Below are positions 17,578 through 26,517 of a stretch of 64,000 nucleotides of DNA, piece by piece (positions within the stretch are counted from its first letter, which is position 1; each line of letters begins with the position of its first letter). This stretch comes from Dyadobacter linearis (lineage in GTDB: Bacteria; Bacteroidota; Bacteroidia; Cytophagales; Spirosomataceae), in assembly GCF_907165045.1 (NCBI RefSeq), contig NZ_CAJRAU010000003.1:62001-126000 (forward strand), written 5' to 3'. A model generated the notes under the pieces. The model was not told the DNA's origin and ran no database searches. It was given only the letters and a program-made list of their open reading frames with translations. A program made the position numbers and the translations under genes.

Positions 17578-17692
17578 CCAAGTCAAATCGACATAAGTGG
17601 TATGCATTTTTTAGCTTTCTGAGGCAACGTATAGGGTAAGGTGTGATTGTCTTAAAAAGTGTTAAAACAGGTATTTTTATACCACACTTCGA

Positions 17693-17720
17693 AAATGCCG
17701 CGTTACCCTTACAGGCATTT
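17693..17720. promoter_or_regulatory. Inverted repeat in the porX leader region
   Basis: AAATGCC (17693-17699) and GGCATTT (17714-17720) form a perfect inverted repeat with a 14-base spacer, 31 bases before the porX start. A smaller palindrome (GGTAT-TTTT-ATACC, 17670-17683) lies just upstream. They could be an operator or leader hairpin. No exact TAnnTTTG element is visible in 17578-17750. Confidence 0.3.
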
Positions 17721-17750
17721 CCATTTAACCATCAATGAAAAAACAAGCTT

Positions 17751-19316
17751 ATGCAATATAACATTCTCTGGGCCGACGATGAAATAGATCTTCTTAAACC
17801 ACATATCATGTTCCTTACGAACAAGGGTTACAATGTAACTCCTGTCAACAGTGGTGCCGACGCACTGGATCGTATTGAAAATGATCGTTTTGACATTGTT
17901 TTCCTGGATGAAATGATGCCCGGAATGACGGGTCTTGAAACGCTCGCGCAGATCAAGCAACAGCAACCAAACCTTCCGGTGGTGATGATTACCAAAAGTG
18001 AGGAAGAGCATATTATGGAAGATGCAATCGGCTCTAAAATAGACGATTACCTGATCAAGCCTTTGAATCCAAACCAGATACTACTATCTGTTAAAAAGAT
18101 ACTTGACAATAAAAGGCTGGTGACTGAAAAAACGACTTTGAGTTACCAGCAGGAATTCAGAAGTCTGGCAATGCAATATCAGGACCGCATTGGTCACGAA
18201 GAATGGGCGGATATCTACAAAAAACTGATCTACTGGGAGTTGGAGCTGGAAAGTTCTGAGGATCAGGGAATGTCAGAGGTTTTCAGTATGCAGAAAAGTG
18301 AAGCTAATGCTAATTTCTGCAAGTTTATTGAAGAGGAATACGAAGACTGGTTGAACGATCCGAGATCAGATAAGCCAATTCTTTCTCATCAGTTGATGAA
18401 ACAGAAAGTGTTCCCACATCTGAAAGGCTCTGATGATCCTGTGTTTTTCCTTTTGATAGATAATTTCCGTTATGATCAGTGGAAAATGATCCAGCCGATC
18501 TTGCAAGAGTATTTTAATATTGAAGAAGAATCTTCCTACTACTCTATTTTGCCTACTACAACTGGCTATGCAAGGAATGCAATATTCTCAGGCTTAATGC
18601 CGAGCGAAATGGAGCGGAAACATCCGCAGTGGTGGGTTAGTGATGAAAATACGCCGGAAGGTGAAGAAGGTTTGAACAACCACGAACAGGATTTCCTGCA
18701 AAAACAGCTGGAAATGAACCACTTCAATATCAAGTTTTCTTACCACAAGATATTGAATACCAATCAGGGAAAGGCGCTGATTGACAATTTCAGCAATATG
18801 CTGAACAACCAGTTGAATGTGGTGGTCTACAATTTCGTGGATATGCTTTCACACGCCAGAACCGATGTTCAGATGATCAAGGAGCTTGCGCCGGACGAAG
18901 CCGCTTACCGGTCTATTACGAAGTCCTGGTTCCAGCATTCGCCGCTCCTGGATTTTATCAAGAAGGTATCAGAAAAGAAATGTCGGCTGATATTAACAAC
19001 TGACCACGGTATGATCCGTGTGCAAAAACCGGTGAAAATTATTGGCTACCGGGAAACAAATACGAACCTGCGCTATAAGCATGGAAAAAACCTGGGTTTT
19101 GATGATAACCACTTAATGGTTTGTCGCAAGCCTGAGCGTATTTTCCTTCCTAAACCGCACGTTTCGACCTCTTACGTATTTACCAAGGAAGATTACTTCT
19201 TTGCCTATCCCAATAACTATAACCAATACGTGAACCTTTACCGAGATACCTTCCAGCATGGAGGCGTTTCGCTGGAAGAGATGATCATTCCTGTGATTGA
19301 TATGACTTCGAAATAG
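17751..19316 (+). CDS. porX: PorX: response regulator with PglZ phosphatase-like domain
   Basis: A 521-residue protein with an N-terminal receiver domain (about 1-120): acidic pair Asp9-Asp10, phospho-acceptor Asp53 in FLDEMMPG and the conserved Lys103 in YLIKPLNP. A helical linker follows. The C-terminal PglZ/alkaline-phosphatase-superfamily domain (about 205-521) carries FLLIDNFRYDQW, ILPTTTGYARNAIFSG, NFVDMLSHART and LTTDHGMIRV, whose Asp, Thr and His residues are the expected metal ligands. PorX is the response regulator that, with PorY and a sigma factor, governs type IX secretion genes. It also cleaves phosphorylated nucleotides. It is monocistronic here with a terminator directly after it. 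The T9SS connection is supported in this window by a PorW-like gene and a sorted subtilase. Confidence 0.95.
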   Translation: MQYNILWADDEIDLLKPHIMFLTNKGYNVTPVNSGADALDRIENDRFDIVFLDEMMPGMTGLETLAQIKQQQPNLPVVMITKSEEEHIMEDAIGSKIDDYLIKPLNPNQILLSVKKILDNKRLVTEKTTLSYQQEFRSLAMQYQDRIGHEEWADIYKKLIYWELELESSEDQGMSEVFSMQKSEANANFCKFIEEEYEDWLNDPRSDKPILSHQLMKQKVFPHLKGSDDPVFFLLIDNFRYDQWKMIQPILQEYFNIEEESSYYSILPTTTGYARNAIFSGLMPSEMERKHPQWWVSDENTPEGEEGLNNHEQDFLQKQLEMNHFNIKFSYHKILNTNQGKALIDNFSNMLNNQLNVVVYNFVDMLSHARTDVQMIKELAPDEAAYRSITKSWFQHSPLLDFIKKVSEKKCRLILTTDHGMIRVQKPVKIIGYRETNTNLRYKHGKNLGFDDNHLMVCRKPERIFLPKPHVSTSYVFTKEDYFFAYPNNYNQYVNLYRDTFQHGGVSLEEMIIPVIDMTSK

Positions 19317-19330
19317 ATTGATCCAGTTCA

Positions 19331-19372
19331 AAACAAAAAGCGAGCGCATCACTGCACTCGCTTTTTTGTTTT
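19331..19372. terminator. Convergent terminator between porX and ftsE
   Basis: AAACAAAAAGCGAG (19331-19344) pairs with CTCGCTTTTTTGTTT (19357-19371) around a 12-base loop. The A-run and T-run flank the stem, so it can stop both converging genes. Confidence 0.85.
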
Positions 19373-19384
19373 ATAAAATATCGA

Positions 19385-20062
19385 TTAACTGATCGTTACG
19401 CTACCATTTTCGCATTTCAGGACGCGGGCAGGAAACCTCTTGATAAAATCGTGGTTGTGAGTCGCCATTAAAATTGCTGTGCCGGCATTGTTGATCGTCC
19501 GGAAAACATTAATGATCTGGTCGCCAACTTCGGGGTCGAGGTTACCCGTAGGTTCGTCCGCTATGAGGATCTTCGGCTCGTTCAGCATTGCACGGGCTAT
19601 TACCACGCGCTGCTGCTCTCCGCCGGAAAGCTGATGCGGCATCCGCTTGTGGGCGGTTCCTAAACCAACCTGCATTAGTACCTCAGCAATTCTCTTCGAA
19701 ATTTTCGCCTGCTGATCCCAGCCCGTTGCACGAAGTACAAACGCGAGGTTATCTTCAACCGAACGATCAGAGAGAAGCTGAAAATCCTGAAACACAATAC
19801 CAATCTTGCGTCTGAGAAAGGGAATATCAGCTCTTTTGATATGATGGAGCTCGTAGCCGGCCACCTTTGCAGAGCCGGTATGCAGCCACAAATCCGCATA
19901 AAGCGTTTTTAACAGAGAACTTTTTCCACTGCCGGTACGACCGATCAGGTAGACAAACTCTCCCTTTTTGATTTCGAAATTCACATCATTTAAAACAGGA
20001 CGGTCACCCTGATAAATATCCGCCTGTTCCAGTGCGATAATCGGCTCCGACGACTCAGTCAT
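19385..20062 (-). CDS. ftsE: Cell-division ABC ATPase FtsE
   Basis: A 225-residue ABC ATPase of the FtsE type: Walker [10 protein letters not shown] (residues 41-49), Q-loop VFQDFQLL, signature LSGGEQ (145-150), Walker B ILIADE (165-170), D-loop NLDP and switch His in ATHNHDF. FtsE with FtsX links the divisome to periplasmic amidase activation at the inner membrane. No ftsX lies next to it; its minus-strand upstream neighbour is the aldolase gene 24 bases away. FtsX is therefore encoded elsewhere, or the protein partners another membrane subunit. The conserved [12 protein letters not shown] and RVLKCENG ends favour FtsE over LolD. Confidence 0.88.
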   Translation of the reverse strand: MTESSEPIIALEQADIYQGDRPVLNDVNFEIKKGEFVYLIGRTGSGKSSLLKTLYADLWLHTGSAKVAGYELHHIKRADIPFLRRKIGIVFQDFQLLSDRSVEDNLAFVLRATGWDQQAKISKRIAEVLMQVGLGTAHKRMPHQLSGGEQQRVVIARAMLNEPKILIADEPTGNLDPEVGDQIINVFRTINNAGTAILMATHNHDFIKRFPARVLKCENGSVTIS

Positions 20063-20086
20063 AGATTCTATTTAGTAGCAATAATC

Positions 20087-20743
20087 TTAAGAATTCCCTT
20101 TTTTGTAATCAGCAAGAAACTTCTCAAGACCAATATCTGTCAGCGGGTGTTTCAACAATGCTTCCATTGCGCTCAACGGCCCTGTCATTACATCAGCACC
20201 AACTTCTGCGCACTGAATAATGTGCATTGGGTGACGAACGGATGCCGCAAGTACTTGTGTATCAAACCCGTAATTTCTATATATAGTAAGAATTTGTTCA
20301 ATCAATCCAATACCGTCAGTTGAGATATCGTCCAGACGGCCAATGAACGGTGAAACGTAAGTTGCACCTGCCTTAGCTGCAAGCAGCGCCTGACCGGCAG
20401 AGAAGATCAGCGTACAGTTGGTACGCACACCTTTTCCTGAAAAATATTTCAGAGCTTTAACACCCTCTTTGGTCATTGGAATTTTAACCACAATCTTATC
20501 GTCGATCTCAACAAGTTCCTCACCTTCACGAATCATTCCTTCCAAATCGATCGAGATTACTTCTGCACTTACGTCTCCATCTACAATATCGCAGATAGCC
20601 TTATAGTGACGCATGATATTATCCTTACCGGTAATTCCTTCTTTTGCCATCAACGATGGGTTTGTAGTAACGCCATCTAAAACGCCAAGCGCCTGTGCCT
20701 CCTGGATTTCATGCAGGTTGGCAGTGTCAATAAAAAATTTCAT
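20087..20743 (-). CDS. fsa: Transaldolase / fructose-6-phosphate aldolase-like protein
   Basis: A 218-residue short transaldolase of the FSA/TalC subfamily. The Schiff-base Lys is Lys87 in IVVKIPMT. Asp6 (FFIDTANL), Thr26-Asn28 (GVTTNPS) and the [12 protein letters not shown] strand complete the active site. The family either transfers dihydroxyacetone between sugar phosphates in the pentose phosphate pathway or cleaves fructose 6-phosphate. In Bacteroidota this short form is usually annotated as transaldolase, and sequence alone does not decide between the two. It is followed by ftsE and preceded by a good promoter at 20773-20804. Confidence 0.9.
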   Translation of the reverse strand: MKFFIDTANLHEIQEAQALGVLDGVTTNPSLMAKEGITGKDNIMRHYKAICDIVDGDVSAEVISIDLEGMIREGEELVEIDDKIVVKIPMTKEGVKALKYFSGKGVRTNCTLIFSAGQALLAAKAGATYVSPFIGRLDDISTDGIGLIEQILTIYRNYGFDTQVLAASVRHPMHIIQCAEVGADVMTGPLSAMEALLKHPLTDIGLEKFLADYKKGNS

Positions 20744-20772
20744 AACGGGAATTTATTGGTTAGAATATTCCA

Positions 20773-20804
20773 CAAAAGTAGAAAACGCTGGTCAAATGCA
20801 AAAA
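20773..20804 (-). promoter_or_regulatory. Bacteroidota promoter for the transaldolase gene
   Basis: On the minus strand, TTTTTG (20799-20804) and TACTTTTG (20773-20780) are separated by 18 bases, matching TTTG-N(17-23)-TAnnTTTG. The element lies 29 bases before the transaldolase ATG and downstream of the SRP RNA terminator, so the gene has its own start. Confidence 0.65.
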
Positions 20805-20844
20805 GAAAAGAAGGGGGAACACCAGGGGGGCGGAAATAAAAAAA

Positions 20845-20935
20845 GGCAAACCGAGAATCTCACCGCATCGACCACCTACCCTTGCTTCCGTCAGGACCTG
20901 GGGGATTCGGAAGGAGCTGGTAGTTCCGATTTGCC
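20845..20935 (-). ncRNA. ffs: Signal recognition particle RNA, small bacterial type
   Basis: About 91 bases read on the minus strand. The 5' end GGCAAATCG pairs with the 3' end CGGTTTGCC. The apical part contains CAGGTCCTGACGGAAGCA, the conserved hairpin and asymmetric loop bound by Ffh. The 3' end runs directly into an oligo-T tract (minus-strand sense, plus positions 20837-20844), an intrinsic terminator. The RNA with Ffh and FtsY targets nascent membrane proteins to the Sec translocon. A -7 element lies directly upstream. The ends are estimated from the closing helix and may be off by a few bases. Confidence 0.9.
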
Positions 20936-20940
20936 GGGTG

Positions 20941-20948
20941 CAAAGATA
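20941..20948 (-). promoter_or_regulatory. -7 promoter element of the SRP RNA gene
   Basis: TATCTTTG on the minus strand (CAAAGATA on plus) matches TAnnTTTG exactly and lies 5 bases before the predicted RNA 5' end, as expected for a start site. A T-rich -33-like TTTTTG lies 15 bases further upstream, slightly closer than usual. Confidence 0.7.
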
Positions 20949-20995
20949 AAGACATTTTATTGACAAAAAGAAAACATTCATTTCGCGTTTCGGGC

Positions 20996-21003
20996 TACTT
21001 TTG
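20996..21003 (+). promoter_or_regulatory. Candidate -7 element for the TPR lipoprotein gene
   Basis: TACTTTTG matches TAnnTTTG and lies 26 bases before the ATG at 21030. It is divergent from the SRP RNA promoter, with 47 bases between the two elements. Confidence 0.55.
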
Positions 21004-21029
21004 TGCGAATCATCTAGAAATGAACCAGT

Positions 21030-21734
21030 ATGCCCCGCTTATTTTCTTTAATTTTTTTATTTGTCTTTTACGCGTGCTCCCAATCTTCCGATACTTACCT
21101 CAAAAAAGGGAAAGAATTAATGCAGGAAGGGAAAACCAGGGAGGCGATCGAGTTTATCAACACTGCGATTGAAAAGAATACATCCAGTGCCGAAGCCTTT
21201 AATCTCCGGGCAGTTGCCTATTACGAATTGAAAGAATTCCCGAATGCATTGCTTGACTTCGGGCAGGCTATCAAATTAGAGCCTCAATCCTACCGTCCCT
21301 ATTTCAACCGTGCATTGCTTTACACCGACGAAAACAAGCTCGACTCCGCATATGCCGATTACAACAAAGCAGCCGCCCTCGCCCCTGATACAGCTGATGT
21401 TTTCTTAAACCGCGGACAGGTGCTGGTGCTCATGGAAAAACCAGCTGAGGCGATTGCCGATTTTGAAAAGGCCACGAAACTGGATGCTAATAACAAACAA
21501 GCCTGGTATAATCTCGGCAACACCTACTATCGCCAGAAGGATTTTAAAAAAGCAACATTGGCATTTCGTCAGACTGTCAAACTGGACGGCCAATATGGAA
21601 AAGCCTTTTATGGCCTTGGGCTTGCTCAATGGTATGACGGCGAGAAAGAGCTTGGATGTACGAACCTGAAACAAGCTTCCAATCTGGGCTATAATGATGC
21701 GGCTACCGCGCTGGCCCAATTTTGTCAGCAATAG
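21030..21734 (+). CDS. TPR-repeat lipoprotein
   Basis: A 234-residue lipoprotein. The signal peptide MPRLFSLIFLFVFYACSQ has a lipobox with lipidated Cys16, so the mature protein is probably anchored in a membrane facing the periplasm. The rest is about six consecutive tetratricopeptide repeats (YLKKGKELMQEGKTREAIEF, AEAFNLRAVAYYELKEFPNA, YRPYFNRALLYTDENKLDSA, ADVFLNRGQVLVLMEKPAEA, KQAWYNLGNTYYRQKDFKKA and a last Sel1-like unit). TPRs are protein-binding scaffolds, and the partner is not evident. It has its own promoter and its downstream neighbour is 78 bases away. Confidence 0.85.
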   Translation: MPRLFSLIFLFVFYACSQSSDTYLKKGKELMQEGKTREAIEFINTAIEKNTSSAEAFNLRAVAYYELKEFPNALLDFGQAIKLEPQSYRPYFNRALLYTDENKLDSAYADYNKAAALAPDTADVFLNRGQVLVLMEKPAEAIADFEKATKLDANNKQAWYNLGNTYYRQKDFKKATLAFRQTVKLDGQYGKAFYGLGLAQWYDGEKELGCTNLKQASNLGYNDAATALAQFCQQ

Positions 21735-21812
21735 TATCGCTGTCGGTAGGTAAATAATGCATTTACCTGCGCTTATAAATGAAATTCTGATCTTGTATTT
21801 CGATTAAATCTA

Positions 21813-22154
21813 ATGAGACTCTTCACCATATTTTTCGGTATTATCTTTGTCATTTTTGCCTATTTCCAGCTGGATGATCCGGATTCCGGTGTCTGGATTG
21901 GGATTTACAGTTTTGCTGCGCTGGCTTGCTTTATGAGCCTCCGCAATCTATGGCCTAGCTGGGTGTTCTATCTGCTGGCTGCGGGCTATATTGTCGGCGC
22001 GGTACTTCAATGGCCGCCCGAGTTTGAAGGTATATTTTTTGGAGAAGCGCAAATGCGGAGCCTGAATATCGAACTTGCCAGAGAATCGCTCGGGCTTTTG
22101 ATCTGCTCGGTGGTAATGGTTGTGATCGGCAAGTGGGGTACTCCTAGGATTTGA
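21813..22154 (+). CDS. Transmembrane 220 (TMEM220) family protein
   Basis: A 113-residue integral membrane protein with four hydrophobic helices. The TMEM220 signature is clear: FAYFQLDDPDSGVWIGIYSF near the start, then LAAGYIVGAVLQWPPEFEG and ESLGLLICSVVMVVIG at the end. The family is conserved from bacteria to animals and has no established function. The gene overlaps the 3' end of birA by 11 bases in convergent orientation. An 8-bp inverted repeat lies upstream at 21748-21768, but I see no exact promoter match. Confidence 0.85.
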   Translation: MRLFTIFFGIIFVIFAYFQLDDPDSGVWIGIYSFAALACFMSLRNLWPSWVFYLLAAGYIVGAVLQWPPEFEGIFFGEAQMRSLNIELARESLGLLICSVVMVVIGKWGTPRI

Positions 22155-22911
22155 TCCAGACTATTTCTTTCAGTCCCAGATCCGCGATTTCTTCTCCGGT
22201 TGACAATCTGACAGACAGCTTACCTTGTTTCGATACCGCGCTTACTCTGCCGGAGTAAATTCGTTCCTGATAAGAGAACTTAACGTCGTTTGAATACCCG
22301 TAAAGATTGTTCAAATATTCGTCACGCAGCTCTTTATCCTGTTTTCGCGATCTTAGACGCAGGTAGTATGCATCAATGTGTCTGGCCAGTTTTTGAAATT
22401 CATCCGAGAGAACAAATGCCTCTTCTGTCTCCGTTGAAAGCGAAGTAGCAAAACTATTTTCGAAACTTAACTGATTAACATTCAAACCGATACCGACAAT
22501 CGAACTTTTCAGGTTTGCACCTTGGATTGAATTCTCGATTAGTATTCCACAAATCTTTTTCCCGTTAACCTGAATGTCATTCGGCCACTTCACCTGGGTT
22601 TCCGCTAAATAGCTTGCTACGTAAGATCGAATGCCCAGCGCGATAGTCTGACTTATCAGAAACTGATTGTCTATTTCGAGAAACTGGGGGGCGAGAATAA
22701 TAGAAAACGTCAGATTTTCACCTGGATTGGCAACCCATTTCGTTCCTCTCTGGCCTCTTCCTGACAGCTGATCGTCAGTTATGACAATCGTCCCTTCGCT
22801 GAATAACCCGGCATGTACTATTTCAGCCGCAATGTCGTTTGTAGAATGACAAGTTGGCAGATAGATCACTTTTTTACCAATTATTAGGGTATCCGGTAAC
22901 GAGTTGTACAA
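22144..22911 (-). CDS. birA: Biotin--[acetyl-CoA-carboxylase] ligase (BirA, catalytic type)
   Basis: A 255-residue biotin protein ligase without an N-terminal DNA-binding domain (class I), so it should modify biotin carboxyl carrier protein but not repress transcription. The biotinyl-adenylate loop GRGQRGTKWVANPGENLTFS is present with its catalytic Arg and Lys pattern, along with VKWPNDIQVNGKKICGILIE and GIGLNVN. A small C-terminal SH3-like domain ends the protein (VKFSYQERIYSGRVSAVSKQ). It is divergent from rsfS with 43 bases between start codons, and its 3' end overlaps TMEM220. Confidence 0.95.
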   Translation of the reverse strand: MYNSLPDTLIIGKKVIYLPTCHSTNDIAAEIVHAGLFSEGTIVITDDQLSGRGQRGTKWVANPGENLTFSIILAPQFLEIDNQFLISQTIALGIRSYVASYLAETQVKWPNDIQVNGKKICGILIENSIQGANLKSSIVGIGLNVNQLSFENSFATSLSTETEEAFVLSDEFQKLARHIDAYYLRLRSRKQDKELRDEYLNNLYGYSNDVKFSYQERIYSGRVSAVSKQGKLSVRLSTGEEIADLGLKEIVWIKS

Positions 22912-22954
22912 TTTTTTTGCTTTACTTTAGGGTTTAGAAAGGAATCCATTACGC

Positions 22955-23338
22955 ATGAAAGAACGCAAAAATAAAGAACTATCTTCAAAAGATCTCTCCG
23001 ACCTGGTTGTAAGAGGAATGACAGAAAAGAAAGGCCAGGATATTGCAATTCTCGACCTCCGAAAAGTTAAAAATTCAATAACTGATTTTTTTGTTATTTG
23101 TTCGGGAAACTCCGATACACAGATAGATGCTTTGGCCACTTCGGTCGAAGACGAGGTTTACAAACTGTCCAAGACGGAACCCTGGCAGAAAGAAGGGAAG
23201 GCTAATGGAGAGTGGATTTTAATTGATTATGTGGACGTTGTAGCCCATATATTCAACAAAGATCGCCGTAAGCATTATGATCTGGAAGAACTTTGGGGAG
23301 ATGCAGAGGTGACATACCTGGAAGATTCCGTGGTATAA
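22955..23338 (+). CDS. rsfS: Ribosomal silencing factor RsfS
   Basis: A 127-residue RsfS/Iojap protein. The conserved core reads GQDIAILDLRKVKNSITDFFVICSG (seen as adjoining segments), then SNTQ-like NSDTQIDALATSVEDEV, GEWILIDYVDVVAHIF, the carboxyl-terminal YDLEELWGDAE. It binds ribosomal protein L14 and blocks subunit joining in starvation. It precedes ftsH on the same strand by 72 bases. An inverted repeat lies between them, and birA is divergent. Confidence 0.95.
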   Translation: MKERKNKELSSKDLSDLVVRGMTEKKGQDIAILDLRKVKNSITDFFVICSGNSDTQIDALATSVEDEVYKLSKTEPWQKEGKANGEWILIDYVDVVAHIFNKDRRKHYDLEELWGDAEVTYLEDSVV

Positions 23339-23341
23339 AGA

Positions 23342-23368
23342 GCGGCAGGCGAACATTCGACCTGCCGC
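23342..23368. repeat. Inverted repeat between rsfS and ftsH
   Basis: GCGGCAGG (23342-23349) pairs perfectly with CCTGCCGC (23361-23368) across an 11-base loop just after the rsfS stop. The following sequence is AAATGTTG rather than a T-run, so it is a weak terminator or an mRNA-processing hairpin at best. Confidence 0.5.
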
Positions 23369-23410
23369 AAATGTTGTTAAATAAATTTCCTCTTAATTAG
23401 AAACAAAAGA

Positions 23411-25480
23411 ATGTCCGAAAACGATAACAAAAGAGGGCCTCTCAGTCCTAAAAGTCCCCAAAAAGGATATCAGGGCTGGATCATAGCCGCTCTTATAGCC
23501 ACGATACTCGGGATAACCTACCTGAACCGCACATCAACCATTCGCGAGACTACTCAGAAGCGTTTTGAAAAGATGATGGCGGATAAGGAGGTTGAAAGAG
23601 TAACCATCGTGAACGATAAGTCTGTGGAGGTTACCTTGAAGCCAGAGGCTCTAAAATCTGACAAATACAAGGTTGTTGCAAAGGAAAATAACTACTTCGG
23701 CGGCGAAACTGCTTCGCATTACCAATTTCAGGTAACGTCGGCAGAAACTTTCAAGAAGGACTTTGACAAGATTCAGGAGAAAGTGCCTGATGATGACAAA
23801 GTGCCTTTTGTGGTAGATACCCGTAATGACTGGACCAGCTTCCTCGGAACCTGGGGCTTTTTTATTGTAATGATATTGGTGATGTACTTCATCCTGGGCA
23901 GAATGTCCGGAGGAGTTGGTCCCGGCGGCCAGATCTTCAATATAGGGAGATCACGCGCTACACTTTTCGATGCCGAAAACAAGGTTAAGATTACATTTAA
24001 TGATGTAGCCGGACTTGATGAAGCGAAAGAGGAGATTAAAGAGATCGTAGAATATCTGCAGAGCCCTGATAAGTTTAAGAAACTGGGTGCAAAAATACCA
24101 AAAGGTGCATTGCTAGTAGGACCTCCGGGAACTGGTAAAACTTTGCTTGCAAAGGCAGTAGCCGGTGAAGCTGGTGTTCCGTTCTTCTCCCTGTCAGGTT
24201 CTGACTTTGTAGAAATGTTTGTTGGTGTGGGTGCGGCGCGTGTTCGTGATCTTTTCAAGCAAGCCAAAGAAAAAGCGCCTTGTATCATCTTTATCGATGA
24301 GATCGATGCAGTAGGCCGTTCACGTGGACGTGGCGCAATGCCAGGTTCAAATGACGAACGTGAGAATACATTGAACTCGCTGTTGGTTGAAATGGATGGT
24401 TTTGCTACCGATTCTGGTATCATTATCGTAGCAGCAACCAACCGTCCTGATGTACTGGATCCGGCATTACTTCGCCCAGGCCGTTTTGACAGACAAATTT
24501 CTGTTGATAAGCCGGATGTAATTGGCCGCGAGGCTATTTTCAAAGTGCATTTGAAACCTTTGAAACTGGCTACTGACGTTAATATTCAGAAGTTGTCTTC
24601 ACAAACCCCTGGTTTTGCTGGTGCTGAAATTGCGAACGTTTGTAATGAGGCTGCATTGATCGCAGCTCGTAGAAATCGCGACGAAGTTACTATGCAGGAT
24701 TTCCAGGATGCAATGGACCGTGTGATCGGTGGTTTGGAGAAAAAGAATAAATTGATCTCACCGGAAGAAAAGCAGATCGTTGCCTACCACGAAGCAGGTC
24801 ACGCAGTAGCAGGCTGGTTCCTGGAACATGCTGATCCGTTGGTTAAGGTGTCGATCGTTCCGCGCGGTGTAGCCGCGCTAGGTTATGCACAATATCTCCC
24901 GCGTGAACAGTATCTGTATCGTACGGAGCAGTTGTTTGACGAAATGTGCATGACACTTGGCGGAAGAGCTGCCGAAGATGTTGTGTTCGGTAAAATTTCT
25001 ACCGGCGCATTGAGTGACCTGGAAAGAGTTACGAAAGTGGCTTACAGCATGGTTACGATGTACGGGATGAATGAAAGAATCGGAAATATTTCGTTTTATG
25101 ATTCAAAACAATCCGATTATGCATTTACCAAGCCATATTCAGAAGCCACATCACAGGCTATCGATGAAGAGGTAAGAACGTTGGTTGACAAAGCCTATCA
25201 GTTTGTTAAAAACCTTTTGAGCGAGAAACGTGAAGCTTTGGAAGTACTTGCAAAAGAGCTTCTTGAGAAAGAAATTCTGTTCCAGAGTGACCTTGAAAAG
25301 CTGATCGGCAAACGCCCTTACGAAAAGGAAACGAGCTACCAGGCTTACATCAATCGTCGCTCTAATGAAGAAGCTGCTATTCACGAAGAAGTTGTGAAGC
25401 ACACTTTGGAGAAAGAGAAGGATGATCAGAAGAAAGAGGAAGAATTGGCAGAAGCTGAAAAAGGTGCTTCAAATGACTAG
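23411..25480 (+). CDS. ftsH: ATP-dependent zinc metalloprotease FtsH
   Basis: A 689-residue membrane AAA+ protease. Two transmembrane helices (about 20-38 and 140-163) bracket a periplasmic domain. The AAA module has Walker A GPPGTGKT (237-244), Walker [12 protein letters not shown] and the second-region [11 protein letters not shown]. The M41 peptidase has zinc motif HEAGH (460-464). The C-terminus is a charged helix ([18 protein letters not shown]). FtsH degrades misassembled membrane proteins and regulators such as Lpx[16 protein letters not shown] linker follows the second helix. A strong terminator follows the gene. Confidence 0.97.
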   Translation: MSENDNKRGPLSPKSPQKGYQGWIIAALIATILGITYLNRTSTIRETTQKRFEKMMADKEVERVTIVNDKSVEVTLKPEALKSDKYKVVAKENNYFGGETASHYQFQVTSAETFKKDFDKIQEKVPDDDKVPFVVDTRNDWTSFLGTWGFFIVMILVMYFILGRMSGGVGPGGQIFNIGRSRATLFDAENKVKITFNDVAGLDEAKEEIKEIVEYLQSPDKFKKLGAKIPKGALLVGPPGTGKTLLAKAVAGEAGVPFFSLSGSDFVEMFVGVGAARVRDLFKQAKEKAPCIIFIDEIDAVGRSRGRGAMPGSNDERENTLNSLLVEMDGFATDSGIIIVAATNRPDVLDPALLRPGRFDRQISVDKPDVIGREAIFKVHLKPLKLATDVNIQKLSSQTPGFAGAEIANVCNEAALIAARRNRDEVTMQDFQDAMDRVIGGLEKKNKLISPEEKQIVAYHEAGHAVAGWFLEHADPLVKVSIVPRGVAALGYAQYLPREQYLYRTEQLFDEMCMTLGGRAAEDVVFGKISTGALSDLERVTKVAYSMVTMYGMNERIGNISFYDSKQSDYAFTKPYSEATSQAIDEEVRTLVDKAYQFVKNLLSEKREALEVLAKELLEKEILFQSDLEKLIGKRPYEKETSYQAYINRRSNEEAAIHEEVVKHTLEKEKDDQKKEEELAEAEKGASND

Positions 25481-25506
25481 AAATTGAAATAAATAACATA
25501 AAATAG

Positions 25507-25539
25507 TAGCCGGGCAGTAAATCGCCCGGCTATTTTTTT
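25507..25539 (+). terminator. Intrinsic terminator after ftsH
   Basis: TAGCCGGGC (25507-25515) pairs perfectly with GCCCGGCTA (25524-25532), loop of 8 bases, followed by seven T residues. Confidence 0.92.
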
Positions 25540-25569
25540 GACCTCGTGGCAACACATAAACTTCATAAT

Positions 25570-26517
25570 ATGTCTTTCGAAATTTTCAAGCAGCAATTCG
25601 GTGATCTGGATGAATATGTTATTCAGGAAAGCACTACGGGTAACAGGTGTGTGATTGTTCCTGAGCTGGGAGCAATAGTACGTCAGCTTTCCCTGCGCAA
25701 AGAGTTAACCCTTTTCTCTATCCTCAAAACGCCTCCAACTCCTGAAATGCTGAGGGAAGATTCCAAAAGCGCCAGTGAGTTACTATTTCCGTTCGCCAGT
25801 CGCATTCCACAAGGGAAATACCGGTTTCTCGGAAAGGAATATCAATTGGAAAAGAACGAAACCGGAAACCAGAATGCAATTCACGGATTAGTTAGAAAGC
25901 AGCATTTTCAGCTGGAAGAACAAGCGGTGCATTCAGATCATGCATTGCTGAAATTGTCCTACCAACTCGACTCGCCTGATGGTTATCCTTTTCAGGTAAA
26001 ATTCCAGGTTCAATATGCATTGCATTCGGATGGACGATTTACTGTCGACTACGACGCCGTGAACCAGGGCACTCAGCCCTGCCCGGTCATGTTTGGCTGG
26101 CACCCGTATTTTGTGCTTGGAAATGAAGATGTAGATGCCTGGAAGATCAATATACCATCCAATACCGTCGTAACTTTTGACGATAATCAGATTCCAACGG
26201 GTACAGCGAATCTGGCGCTTGACAAGCCAACCCTATTGTACAAAAAAGCATTTGACAATGCTTTCGTGGTAAGCAGCGACGGTGCCGCTGCGACAACGGA
26301 ATTGATTTCGGAAAATCAGCACATTACATTAAAAATCACACAGCAAACGGGCGAAGGCAAATTCAATTATCTGGTGATTTATACACCACCTGCACGAGAT
26401 TGCATTGCGATAGAGCCACTTACAGCGAATGTAGATAGTTTCAACTCGGGTGACGGACTGAATATTTTGGCTCCGGGTCACACGATTGAGGGACGGATCA
26501 CTTTGAAGCTTGACTAG
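25570..26517 (+). CDS. Aldose 1-epimerase-like protein
   Basis: A 315-residue galactose-mutarotase fold. Two active-site His residues are visible: His105 in NAIHGLV and His178 in GWHPYF. The catalytic Glu is in IAIEPLT near the end. It interconverts the alpha and beta anomers of aldoses in the cytosol, with the exact sugar uncertain. A GTG at 25546 would add eight residues (THKLHN-type) directly after the ftsH terminator. I prefer the ATG at 25570, which begins MSFEIFKQQFG like the family. Its 3' end overlaps the convergent nucleotidyltransferase gene by 20 bases. Confidence 0.88.
   Translation: MSFEIFKQQFGDLDEYVIQESTTGNRCVIVPELGAIVRQLSLRKELTLFSILKTPPTPEMLREDSKSASELLFPFASRIPQGKYRFLGKEYQLEKNETGNQNAIHGLVRKQHFQLEEQAVHSDHALLKLSYQLDSPDGYPFQVKFQVQYALHSDGRFTVDYDAVNQGTQPCPVMFGWHPYFVLGNEDVDAWKINIPSNTVVTFDDNQIPTGTANLALDKPTLLYKKAFDNAFVVSSDGAAATTELISENQHITLKITQQTGEGKFNYLVIYTPPARDCIAIEPLTANVDSFNSGDGLNILAPGHTIEGRITLKLD

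Noticed and set aside
21748..21768. Inverted repeat AGGTAAAT/ATTTACCT before the TMEM220 gene
   Set aside because: An 8-bp stem without a T-run and AT-rich. It could arise by chance, and no function is evident.
23773..24543. 256-codon open frame opposite ftsH
   Set aside because: Ser/Pro-rich with no motif; antisense of the conserved AAA domain.
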